Assembly (NCBI RefSeq): GCF_030247195.1
Contig: NC_080672.1
Coordinates: 163,127,471-163,191,470, forward strand
From: Topomyia yanbarensis
Lineage: Eukaryota > Arthropoda > Insecta > Diptera > Culicidae
Reading direction: 5' to 3'
DNA: 64,000 bases
The notes beneath the pieces were generated by a model. That model had not been told where the DNA came from. It ran no database searches and saw nothing but the letters and a program-made list of their open reading frames with translations. Below are positions 35,043 through 45,959 of the stretch, one piece after another; positions within the stretch are counted from its first letter, which is position 1, and each line of letters opens with the position of its first letter. The translations under genes and the position numbers were made by a program.

Positions 35043-36734
35043 TAGTTTGTTTGAATTCATTGTTTTGAGCAGCATAGCGGAGCAAGCGCTATTTTTAAGT
35101 GTCCTTTTTTACAAGTCTTTGACATTAATTTAACTTTCAATGTCCATGTTCCGCCAACGGGTCAACTTAATATATTATATTCCAAAGTAACATTTATATT
35201 ATTTATTGTCGTCAAATAAGATCGTCACCGATTTGTTACAATGATAATTACAGTAAACACTTCAAATATAAACTACTAATGACTACACTAAACACTATCT
35301 GTTATACATTATATTACAATTCGATGTTCTCTATTAGCGAATAGAATTGAAATACTTAATTAAATCATGGTTACACCATGGCAGATTTTTTTAAAAATCG
35401 AAAAAAAAATTGCTCTGAAATATTCTCTAGAGTCTTGCAAATGGCATATCAAAACATGGAATGCGACAATAGTAGATAAATGTTCAAATTTTCAATTCTG
35501 CTGCAAAGGCTCTTATGTATGTCCTGAGCGAACTGAAAATTTAAAACGCGTTTTTCTCGAAACAATTTTTTTTGAGCTTGTCGGAAACCTAACGCAAACA
35601 AATGATTTTTGATCATTCTGAAATTTATACAGTATAATCAAAATTGATTTTTCCAGCGACGTACGTACACCCAAAATCCGACGGGTATGTTTCTATTATT
35701 CTTGGGTAAGATTCTATTGTCTTTTCGGTAACAGACTACACAATTGCGCATTGTGCCGCAAAGATAGTAAACGGTGGAATGGCGAATTTCGGTAGCTGTT
35801 CATTTATGTGCATCACACACCTTTTTAAGTATTCAATTCAACACTGACCGAAATACCCCACCACTATTCCGAGTCGATTTTTTTCCAGACTGTGCTTTAA
35901 AGCTAACCGAGTGTGAGCCGATCTTCAAATACGGAATGTGTCGTATAGAGAAAATCGAAACTTATCTTTATCCACATTATGTTCGTTTCGCTTGATGCGC
36001 AATACAACGACAAGTGACTTATTTATTGTATAAGAATTGGACTTACTTATTGTGTAAGAATTAATGGAACATGAGTGCGACGCACGCAGAGAAGATTTGA
36101 ATGTGTTGGTATTGTCGTTTGAATGGGTTGGTTTTTCTTATTACCGTAAAGGTTTTACGGCCGAGTTTTGTGTACAAGATTTTAGTTTTTGAACGATTAT
36201 TTTCAAGCAAAAATCAATTTTGTGTGGATTCTCACAGTATTTATTCGTTTTTTTTTCGGAAGTCGCTTATCACAAGGAATCGAATTTTTTTAGGTTTAAT
36301 CTCTAGAAAAAAATTACAAGAGGAAGATTTCCGGCCGTTTAACCTTTTCAAAAAATGCACCAATGGAAAATGCTGCACAAGTGACATCTTGCGACAAAAT
36401 CACGCGAATTTTTTTAGTGCTTCATATCCAGTATTTACAACTGACATTTATAAGATCTCGACTCATCTCATCATTGCGTCGGCAAAAACCCCCGAAACCT
36501 TAGGGTCAACAACTTCATCTGGTTTATTGTGCATAGTTTGTATGATAATTGCTTGTTGTAAATGTGTTCCGACGCTTATGAGCAGAGGATGAGACAGGCT
36601 TTAAAAGATGGGAGAGGGAATCGTGTCGAACCTAATTTGCGAAGTACGCACAATAAAAATTCTTTGTGATCGAAAAGAGTTAGTTTTTTTTATCGTATGA
36701 TGCAATACATGTCAAATTATAATTTTAATAGAGG
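35043..36734. other. No assigned gene; one unassigned 163-codon frame
   Basis: The frame at 36101-36592 (plus) encodes 163 residues with a hydrophobic start and a Cys-rich part (KCTNGKCC near residue 87). I do not recognise it. Its composition is like translated AT-rich non-coding DNA (many Phe, Ile, Ser, Lys), there is no obvious promoter or splice context, and I rate it unlikely to be a gene. A smaller frame at 35774-35995 is similar. Confidence 0.3.
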
Positions 36735-36832
36735 GGTTCGCATCCGAGATGATTCAAAGCGAAGGAATCAAGCGTTTGTGCGTCAACGTGTTCGTATATG
36801 GCGTGAGCCAGCGTGTATGTTACTTCGCGTAT
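36735..36832 (+). repeat. End of a 390-bp-type satellite monomer
   Basis: The stretch from AGCGTTTGTGCGTCAACGTG to GTATGTTACTTCGCG matches the end of the monomer at 37600-38062 (ACGTTTGTATATTAACGTG to GTATGTAACATCGCG). The monomer is interrupted right after this by MITE copy 3, and its continuation is at 37575 onward. Confidence 0.6.
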
Positions 36833-36907
36833 CGTCGCTGTTAGATAGCACAACAGCGACGATACGCGAAGTAACATACACGCTGGCAAACGCCACATAC
36901 GAACACG
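36787..36907. repeat. Near-perfect palindrome, 56-bp arms, 9-bp spacer
   Basis: Arms 36787-36842 and 36852-36907 are inverted copies with 3 differences. The outer part of each arm is satellite-end sequence (TATGTTACTTCGCG and its complement); the inner part is the tip of the MITE family A terminus (ATCGTCGCTGTT). The spacer is AGATAGCAC, also part of the MITE end. It could form a 56-bp stem. Confidence 0.9.
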
Positions 36908-37571
36908 CACAAACAAGTGCCATTTTGCAGATTTCGAGAAAGACGATTTTTTATAGTTTGAGGGGCAAACTTGAAACATATTAATTGTAGAAACAATTCA
37001 GAGAAGACAATTCATGCTTCTATCTACTCTGTGTTAATCTCTCATATATTGCGAAGATCGGTTGATTATATTCCGAGTTTTTACTAAAAATGTAAACAAA
37101 AGTCGCACTCACACGTGTCATAGGTGTGTATTGATGACAAAATTTGTATGGCGTGTCATAATCGTGAATAGAAAAGTTTCATTTTGGCTTCATTTGGTTA
37201 ATAAACAATCGGTGAGATGCATTTTAAAGGAAATGAGTTAGAGAATCTAGAAAAAATGGTATTTTTTGGTTACAGTGTTGCCAAATATGCTATATTTGCA
37301 GTTTAAAACTTAAACTGCATTTTTCTCACAATTTGTGTATTTTTGTTTTGAAAATGATTATGCCATTATGTTTCTCAGATAGTTTTACACATAAAACATC
37401 CTATACATCAAGATAACTTGCAGCAAAAAAAATCAGCTCCCTTCTCGCTATATCTCAGTAACCAAGTAGAATGTAAAAATTCTTAAAATGCAGATTTTTC
37501 AGACATGTAATGTGGCATATCTAACTCAGTTTACCCCAAAATGGCGTTTGCATAAAATAGCACTTTAGCGA
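36833..37571 (-). mobile_element. MITE family A, copy 3, rearranged left end, inside satellite DNA
   Basis: From 36914 (AAGTGCCATTTTGCAGATTT) onward the interior aligns with copies 2 and 4. The first 20 bp of the left terminus are present, but the terminus is then broken by an inverted duplication that includes flanking satellite. The right terminus (AATGGCGTTTGCATAAAATA then GCACTTTAGCGATGG) is degenerate. The satellite sequence continues on both sides, so the MITE inserted into a monomer. A 4-bp duplication is no longer readable. Confidence 0.78.
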
Positions 37572-37574
37572 TGG

Positions 37575-38062
37575 AATGTAAATTCGATTTGATAACCGTG
37601 TGTCTATATTCGAGTGATCCAAGAACATCCCGCGCGGACCGTGAATCAGGTACTTAATTTTCGTTGGAAGGTTCAGATACTAGAAGAGAGTGAATTCTTA
37701 CATCACTAGAGTTCCCGGTCATGCCACTATGAAATGTGTTGTCTACTGGCTATGAGTGTCTTTTTATTGGTTCAACTGAAGTCATGGACCTAGGCTGCTA
37801 GAGCCGAGAGTAGGGACTTGCGGACGTAACCGATTCATAATCGCGCGAACACGGACGTTCGCAGACTCACTCTTGTGACCACGTTTGTAAATTTATAAGC
37901 GCTAAACGTTCACATAGTCACTGTGGTGTTAGCCTGTTAGAGAGCGCGAGTCTATACCCGTGGATAATCGCGAAGGGCTCGGACGTTTGTATATTAACGT
38001 GTTCTTCGCTTACGCTAGCGTGTATGTAACATCGCGTGGATAAATTCGATAAATTTGTAATG
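37575..38062 (+). repeat. Satellite monomer related to the 48.4-49.5 kb array
   Basis: Starting with TAAATTCGATTTGATAACCG and CGCGCGGACCGTGAATC, it follows the same order of blocks as the array at 48440-49500: GTTCAGATACTAGAAG, AGAGTTCCCGGTCATG, GTCATGGACCTAGGC, GATTCATAATCGCG, ATCGCGAAGGGCTCGGACG. It ends with CGCGTGGATAAATTCGAT. Orientation is the same as the array. No coding frame. Confidence 0.75.
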
Positions 38063-38071
38063 TGTATAATA

Positions 38072-38412
38072 AAGTTAGCACTACCACTTACGAAAAAGTG
38101 AACCATGCCACATGGATGTAGTGGCGCTGATTTGTCGTATATTGTGAAATCTAAAAAATATCGCGCAAGTTTTTTTGAAAAAATTAGTGAAGTTAGCACT
38201 ACTACTCAAGAAAATTGCATTTTGTAAAAGTATAAACACTCTAATCACACGTATACATTTGTCGTAAAATAATTGTGAAGCTAAAAAAATTGTCACTCCT
38301 GTTTTTTTAATCGGTATAGTAGTGCTAACTTTACAGTAAACTTAGCACTAACACTCAAGAAAACTTCATTTTTTAAAGTTTAAGCACTCTAATCACACGT
38401 ATAAATTTGAAT
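38072..38412. repeat. Degenerate tandem repeat, three units
   Basis: Units start near 38073, 38192 and 38341 with (G/C)TTAGCACTA(C/A)(C/T)ACT(T/C)A(A/C)GAAAA. The last two share CACTCTAATCACACGTATA about 45 bp further on. Unit spacing is about 120 and 149 bp. No coding frame. Confidence 0.65.
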
Positions 38413-41400
38413 TCTTCCTGGTCGGAATTCGAATTTCGACTTGCTTATGAGACCCGTGCCATACCCTCTGAACTGCCAGGCCAGGATTAAAATGAAGTGT
38501 GAACAATTACTAATATTTGTATTATAAGAGATGTCATATCACACTGCTAGATGGATTAAATACGTTGTAATGTTCAAACTTACTTGAAATATCTCCTTAT
38601 GTTCCCTGTAAATGAATAATGACATAGCATGAAGTGATTGGTCAGCCTCATCCAGCTGTGTCGGCATTTAAAAAATCCTATCGTTATGCATGCGGTTCAC
38701 TAGTGTAAGAAAATGAGCTCGCTGCAAAGAAACTGTCCTGTAGCTTCAGGATGACCCAGTTTCGATCCTCGTCAACAACGGCTTTCCACGCTCATCTGTT
38801 ACACGCAACATCGATTTCGAATAAAAGACTAATTTAGTCATAAAAAGGGAGCCAGTGTTTGGGGAGAGATTCCGATGCTGTCATCGATGGATGATGTTTT
38901 AAGCGAAAATGAGAAAGGGAGAAAAAACTATAAATTTGACGTTCAAGATGAAATATGCAAAGCAACTGAAACGGTGCGTGAAAGCAGACAGCAGAAATGA
39001 AGAGTTCTTCTGCAATTTAATCAAGAATTACAAATTAGGCATGTCACCATCCAATAAACTTGATGTACTGCAATGAGTTTGCTTTATTCTTTCATTAGAA
39101 ACATTTTACGCCCTGCTAGATCGGGTTTTTTTTTCTCTCGGGTGTATATAAAAAATCTAGGAAATGTTGCGTAAAGTAGGTCGACTTACGCGATAATATA
39201 TTGACGAATTTACGTATTTCTCTGAGCACAGGGTAAACCACTAAAAGTTGTAGGAATGCGACTGGTTCTTGGCCATAATTGAGTACGTTGTAAAAAGTTT
39301 CTTTTTTTCTCGGAAACCCTTAACGATTGCCTATATAAATGAAAATGGAAACCGAGGGACGGTGTTGTAGGAAAAAATTAAACGTGTCAAAAGCATGATA
39401 TTTGACTGAAGTTGGACACTGTAAGGGAACGTACGCTGAGGCGGTTTCTAATGATTCTGAAACATACATTAACATTTTAATATTTTTTTTTACTTATTGG
39501 GTTGATTTCGGACCTCTACCCTATACTGAACAATATGTACATAGTTTAGTAGTGATGCGGTAATAGCTGAAAGAGAAGGTAAACAAAGAAAGCATCTAAT
39601 GAAAAAAAAGTTTGTAGATGATCATGTTTTGCCTCTTTTTCGCAACCAATTTTAACATCATTTTGTTTTAAATTTTATCAGTAAGTTATTATATTGATCG
39701 AATATAATCTCAAATCATGGTTTATTTGGAATCTGAGTACAATGTTTTAATGTATTAGTAAAATTTGAAACCTTAATTTAACCTTGAGCTGTCCGTCTTT
39801 ATTCACTTTCCCTAAAATTTGCTGGTTATTTTTATACGAGCTACAAGTCGTCTCTGTCTTATCGGCAATTTGTTTACTTTTACCACCGCTGAGCAACCAG
39901 CAACGTTATTATTCCTCATTTTATTATTGATTTTTTTGTGTGCGGACATTTAGACAGTTTAAGATGAAACGATAAACTACATTATATCGCCTGAAACGGA
40001 AATATCGCTGGGAAGTATTGTAAATCATTCAACATGAAAAACGAAGTGTCAGTCAACCAACAAGAAGAAATGAATGAATGAAAGAGCTGTGTTGTTGATA
40101 TTTTTCTTTTTCTTTTCAGATCATCGAGCATCCGCCTTGAAATAACACTGACTTCATTCATTATGCTGTTCAGTTTGAAGGAAGATCAGCAGATTGATCG
40201 CTAGTGGATGCGTATTTTTTCTAACAACTCATCAACGTCGCAATTACATTCCGCTTTCGGTATAGTATAGCATTGCATCGTAACTCAAAAACTTCCTTCG
40301 AAGGGGCGATTTTTTTCAATGGAACGGATTTAGTAGTACTTTACTCCGTTTATTGTGGTATATAGGAGCCGCTAGAATCTGGATTTCGCCTAAGACTAAG
40401 AAGTTAACCATTAAACGAAGGATGGAATGTGAATATAATGATCTAGTCTGAGCCACAACTACACATACATCTTCATTAATGCTGATCAATTCATTCATTC
40501 CGTCGGCTGTGTCGTAAATTAATTGCGCATACTACACAAGTAATGCTGCACACGCGCTACGCTGGAGCTATTCATTCGCAAGGCATTGTCAGAAGCCCCT
40601 ACACGAATCGAAACACACATTTAGTCACAAATGTTTCATTTTATTACAAGTTTTTCCCTTTCATTTAAGTAAGACGCTTCTGAGCTGACTTGTTACTTCG
40701 ATACATAGTATGCGACGTAGAAAACTATTCACACAGCGATCTTTGGTGCTGGCTTACTCAGAGTTGTGGAATGAAAAGTATTTTCCATTGCGGTCGGTTA
40801 CAAGATTATTGAATATTTAACCCTTGGCTACATCACTTCCGTTTCGTAACATAGCTACACCACTGCACTGGGTTAGGCTCACCCGCCGTAATTTGTCAGC
40901 TAATAACTTTTGTTGTACAAAACCAATCTGGTAGTTTTTTTATGTTGTAGGAAAAACCTTACTTGTTTTTGTGAGCAAATCTTGCCTTAATCAAAAGTTA
41001 TAATTGTCAAAAACGTTGTTGTCCATAAACAACATGGGCATGAAGCGGTTAAGTAAGGGAACATGTAAATATTTAATAAACAATGGAGATGTTTTATAAA
41101 ATTATTAATTCATATGGCATGTGTTTATGTGAAAAAAGTGCAAAATGAAATATGTTTGCTGCAAATTCGAAGATAAGGAGTTGATTTTTTAATTTTTTGG
41201 TTTAGTTTTATCATGTCTTCCAAAAGGTTTATTTATTCCACAATCTGAAAGTGAAGGTATTTCAGGTGTCTCGTGAGTACAGGATAATAACAAAATATCC
41301 GATTTATCTATCAGTCTACACGAAAAATCGAAATATGTATCAAGAAAAAAATCTACCTACATACCTACATCGTTTGCTATTAGTTTAAGAAAACAAAAAA

Positions 41401-43673
41401 ATGGTTGTTGAGAATCGGTTAAAAATTGCGGGAGATAGATTTCTGAACGTGTGTATTCTTTAGGCCTATTTATTGTGGTCTAAAGTGATCTTAAATTGTG
41501 AGTACTTTCAAAACATTCTAGGATCTGCTGCTATATTATAAGTTAGGTTTCAAGTTTTAAAATGGGCTAGACTTTACTACAAGGTAGTTTTAATCTAAGG
41601 CTTGTTCGCGACAAAATATGGGCGCCTAGAAACACATAGATCCCTTGAAATATTCGACCAAGAGAATAACATATTAATCACAGATATGGGCGTATATCTG
41701 TTCTATCCAAAATTGCATAATTCGTTGATATGAAAAAAGCGTCGAAAGAAGAACGTATTAGAAAACTTATTATGTTCAACCCAAACGATAGTTAATTTAG
41801 TTGCTTTGTTCCACAATTTTAGATATTTTTCTATGATTTTTACGTGATGTTGGCATGTGAACTGCTCTCTCATAACAAGAGTCCGTAGCTTCAAACAGTT
41901 TGGTGAATTTGTCTCTTTCGGTGTAATATAGATATAGGTACGAAGCTGGTCAAATATCTACGAATAAAATTTCGAACAAGTATTTAGCCATCAAAGTCCA
42001 TATATCACGATCGGAAAGTCTGGAGTTCTATTGAATGTTTGTCTCACTATCGAATCCATTTGGTCGTTTCTTAAGATTGTCACGAGCGTACCTTCAAATC
42101 ATTTGTAAATAACCCGTACAAATATTCAAGTTTAGTCTATGCTATTACGTAATATTTAATTGTTTACAGAACAAGTCTTTATAACAAGTAAGAATTCTCA
42201 TTTTCCCACAATATTGCAGTAACTCTGGTAGTTTCTGATCGATGTTCAAAGTGTGTACAACTTATTGTAAATTGTCTTTTGATTAAATGGTCACTACATC
42301 CTAAACCAATCAAAAAGTAATACAATACAACGCAAATCATAACTACTGCAAAATTCGCGGAAATGGAGCAGGGAATGTCGCAAGGCCAGAACTGAAAGTA
42401 CTCCGGCAACAATGCAGGTAAACTTGTATCTGTTTTAAATTCTTTTCTTTTTTCTTCCTTTGAAGTAAATAAACAGGTGCGAGTGTTTCTGCTTCTGTTA
42501 GATTCTGAGTAATGAATTCTGGAACAGACCTTGGCTGGAGGGTATGGATTCAAGGATTGATTTTAAACATATACGGTCACGATGACACTACATGACGTTA
42601 TGAAGAAAAGCCATCCACATACAACATCTAGCGGAGTTTGGCAATTCTCTGTGCAGACGTGTAAACACGTTCAAGTTAATGCGAGTATTAATAAATATAC
42701 ACTCAATGAAAGAATAACATCTGACCTCATTGAATTTAGGTGTTCCGGGTATTATTTTTGACCCTCAAAAACTAGATAATTTCTTTTGAGTGTCAAAAAA
42801 TGAATGCCTAGTATCACTCGACCTATGTAATGAAAAAGAAACTAGGGTTTTTGCAGCAAAACATGTCGTTTTTTACCGCTTCAATGCCCCGCTATAGCGA
42901 ATTAATCAGACTTTAAAGACCGTCGCTGCCCATAAAAGCATAAGAGTCCCTTCTGGATTTTTGTCGAAATTGAGTTATCTGTTGGATTGTATTCTGTATC
43001 ACCACTGAATCACATTGCACAAATAAGATTACTAGGTTTGTTTGGAAACCATCGAAAAAATACCAAAACATGGTTGTCCCACCCATAAGGCTCAATGAAA
43101 ATGTAAATCTTGAACAGCGTTTTTCTTGGCTTGCTGTTTTCCATATGGGACTGGTTTTATTGACAGTTTGGCTTATATGGAATCAAGAACCATTGTATGT
43201 GTGGACCAATGTGATCAAAGCGACTTTGGTTGGCCATTAGTGATCTAAACTGGCAAATCCAAACCGCCAATGGGAATTTTATATCCTCTATTCAAACAAA
43301 ATTTGTGCAAATCGGCCCAGTCATCTCCGAGAAGCAGAGGTGACACTTTTGCCAAAAACACACGTACATACGCACACACATAAATATATACATACATATA
43401 GACATTTTCAAATCCCGAAGAACTAAATTGCACTCGCAGGTTATTACTATGCGAACGCCAACAACTGGTAATGACTAGTTTCACATCACACATTACATTG
43501 TTCCGATCCGAATTTTATATGCAGATGGACATAAAATATCTACAATCCGCAATCAGTTACCTATACACTATTTCACTATATTTTCAAGTTTATGTTTAAG
43601 TTTGACCGCACAGCCCATTTTATAAGCAGCATGAGGGTGTGGCGTATCTCTATATACCAAAAACGTAGCATAT
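38413..43673. other. No supported gene; one strong plus-strand acceptor-like site
   Basis: At 40096-40119 the plus strand reads TTTTTCTTTTTCTTTTCAG, a very good 3' splice acceptor, followed by 28 open codons (SSSIRLEITLTSFIMLF and on) before a stop at 40201. I cannot link it to a gene. TTAACCC at 40817 and GCGGTTAA at 41045-41052 might bound a 228-bp TTAA element but the ends match poorly. A 124-codon minus frame at 42179-42553 has one possible membrane segment and no recognised domain. Confidence 0.35.
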
Positions 43674-44442
43674 CGTCGCTGTTGTGCTATCTTATGACAA
43701 GCGCCATTTAGCACATTTCGAGAAAAACGATTTTTAAAGTTTGAGATTGAATACCTTGAAACTTATAAATGGTATAAACAATCCAAAGAAGACAATTGAT
43801 GCTTCTATCTATTCTGCATTAATCTCTCAAATATTACGAAGATCGGTTGACTATATTGCGAGTTTTTACTATGAATGTAAACAAAAGTCGCACTCACACG
43901 TGTCATAGGCGTGTATTGATGACAAAATTTGTATGACGTGTCATAATCGTGCATGGAAAATTTTCCATAGAAAAAAATCATCACTTTTTAACTTTTATTC
44001 ATATCTTTGGGTACATATGGTCTATAAACATTCGGTGAAATGCATTTTAAAGGAAATGAGTCAGGGAATCTAGAAACAATTGTTATTCTTGATTACAGTG
44101 TTGCCAAATACCTTTATTTCCAGTTCAAAACTAAAACTGTGTTTTTCTCACAACTCGTATAATTTTCTTTCGAAAATGTTTATGCCATTGTGTTCCTCAG
44201 ACATTTTCATACATAAAACCGTCTAAAACTTCAATATAACTTGAGCCAATCCCTATATATAGTAATTTGAAGCAAAAAACTCACAATTTCTCATCATGTT
44301 TCTAGCTATATATAAGTAACCAAGTAGAATTTCTAAATTCTGAAAACGCCACTTTGTAGAGATTTTTCAAACAAGTAATGTGGCATATCTAACTCAGTTT
44401 ACCCCAAAATGGCGTTTGTCATAAGATAGCACAACAGCGACG
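43674..44442 (-). mobile_element. MITE family A, copy 4 (769 bp, target duplication ATAT)
   Basis: The terminal inverted repeats CGTCGCTGTTGTGCTATCTT are identical at both ends over the first 27 bp, and the flanks are ATAT on each side (43670-43673 and 44443-44446). The interior aligns closely with the inverse of copy 1 (for example CTATAAACATTCGGTGAAAT). It ends 10 bp before the reverse-transcriptase pseudogene. Confidence 0.9.
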
Positions 44443-44451
44443 ATATGACGT

Positions 44452-45725
44452 CTGTGCTCATTGTTAAGACAAGTAGAAATTAAGAAACTGAGTGTCTGTG
44501 GATTTCCTCAAGGTGGTGTGCTGTCACCTCTTTTATGGTACATTGTAGCTGACAGCTTGTCGAGGAAACTTATTGAGCTTGGATTTCCGTCATATGATAT
44601 CGCTGATGATCATCACAAAATGATCAGCAGTATTTGCATTATGTTACTATGTTTCAATTGCCGCAAGGTTCTACTGTATCGATTTTGTTGCCTATTTTCG
44701 GCAAATTTAAGACTAAGAGAAACGAAAGCAAAGAAATTGAAAGACGGATAGGTATTCTAGAGCGAATCAGTTATAAACTTGGAACGAAAAAGTAGGACTA
44801 GGCAGGCTCATACCGACGCCGGCGGTAAACATGATGATGAGTTATGTTCTATCAAAGACCAATCGGTAGACTTGGGTGCAACGCCCAATTCCTACTTAGC
44901 AGAACGCAAAGGACTCTTAACATTTCCTTTCAATCATGTCCATATGAGCCTGCCTAGTCCTAGTTTTCCGTTCTAAGTTTATAACTGATTCGCTCTAGAA
45001 TACCTATCCGTCTTTCAATTTCATTACTTACGTTTCTCTTAGTCTTAAAAGTTGCAGAATATAGCCAACAAAATCGATACAGTAATATTTGCATCAACAA
45101 ACTTATTGATTTGATGCAACAAGCCATGTGTTTTAATGTTAACCGAAATAAAACGTCAATGGTGCTTTTCACGCAACGAAGAATTACAACAGGAGCTCGT
45201 CCGTTGCAGTCCTTCGACTTTGAAGTTATTGTCGCAGATCAAGTTAGGTACGTTGGGGTAATTCTTGATTCAAAACTCAATTGGTCTGCTCACATCTATT
45301 TCAGAATCAAGAGAGCCTGCATGGCCTTCGGCTAATGCAGACCAGCTTTCAGCAAATCATGAGGACTGAAACCCTAAGTACATTCATTAGATATATACAA
45401 CAATTGATAGACAAATAATAGCATAATGCAAATAATTGGCTGTCTGGCTGTATGGACCGACAACTTGAAGAACACGTAGTTTGTTACACTGACGGTTCTT
45501 CGTTGGAGGGTCGAACCGGTGCTGGTGTCTATTGTCTTGAAATGAGATTGGATCAATCTCATTCGCTAGGTAGATACTGTACCGTGTTTCAAGCAGAAAT
45601 CTTTGCGATTCTGTTGTGTACAATCGGCACTTCAACAGGGAATTTGTGGTAAAAATTTTATTTATGCTAGGACAGTCAGGCTGCCCTAAATGTCCTAGGC
45701 CGGCAGATTCGAGATAGCAATAAGT
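44452..45725 (+). pseudogene. Broken LOA/R1-group reverse transcriptase and RNase H
   Basis: Three fragments in order on the plus strand come from one LINE polyprotein. At 44461-44640 there is VCGFPQGGVLSPLLW, the RT block before the catalytic box, then a degenerate ADD. At 45095-45335 there is LMQQAMCFNVNRNKTSMVLF and VRYVGVILDSKLNWSAH, the RT end and thumb, ending in a stop. At 45452-45652 there is CYTDGSSLEGRTGAGVYC, the first Asp motif of RNase H, and QAEIFAI, its Glu motif. DSQAALNVLGRQIRDSNK follows after a frameshift. Stops, a frameshift, a deletion between thumb and RNase H, and a foldback insertion (44640-45085) make it a dead relic. The PQGGVLSPLLW style suggests the LOA/R1 group with RNase H. 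Confidence 0.82.
44640..45085. mobile_element. Foldback insertion inside the RT pseudogene, 9-bp duplication
   Basis: TATTTGCAT occurs at 44631-44639 and 45086-45094, and joining the pseudogene across the insertion restores a plausible reading order (ISSICI then NKLIDLMQQ). The insert carries inverted arms of about 140 bp (44671-44812 and 44943-45084) that start TACTGTATCGATTTTGTTG and end near TAGGACTAGGCAGGCTCAT. A 130-bp spacer separates them. The left arm is preceded by about 31 bp not found on the right. The superfamily is not clear. Confidence 0.7.
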
Positions 45726-45880
45726 AATCGCGTATCAAACTCAAATCGAAAAACTCAACATTTCAAGGTTTAACATTTTCACACAGATAATTGTACTAAA
45801 AGATCGACACATTTTTCGTCTTAGCGCATATAAAAAATCAAAAAGTATGCACAATATCAACAAACTATCTTAAATTTAGT

Positions 45881-45955
45881 ACTTACGCGACGTTTTTTTC
45901 GGAACACTTTTTTCGATGGACTTACCTGAAAAAGAAAAAAAAGAAGATTAGTGAA
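45881..45955 (-). other. Candidate 39-nt microexon with recursive-type splice site
   Basis: On the minus strand the order is CACTAAT (a good branch point, 45953-45947), a 20-nt pyrimidine tract CTTCTTTTTTTTCTTTTTC, then AG (45927-45926) directly followed by GTAAGT, so acceptor and consensus donor abut. Thirty-nine nucleotides on (45925-45887) comes a second consensus donor, GTAAGTAC (from 45886). The 39 nt have no stop in two of the three phases (VSPSKKVFRKKRR or KSIEKSVPKKTS), so the exon would be a 13-residue in-frame insertion. Recursive sites of the form (Y)nCAG|GTAAGT are known in very long insect introns, sometimes followed by a short exon with its own donor. No gene could be named. The site does not lie in any repeat I recognise. 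Confidence 0.6.
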
Positions 45956-45959
45956 AGTT

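Noticed and set aside
40817..41052. Possible TTAA-flanked piggyBac-type MITE
   Set aside because: The ends CCCTTGGC and CCGCTTCA match too poorly to be terminal repeats.
42758..42806. Short hairpin TTTTTGACCCTCAAAA with inverted partner
   Set aside because: Arms of about 16 bp in AT-rich DNA are common; no terminator role is expected here and no repeat family could be linked.
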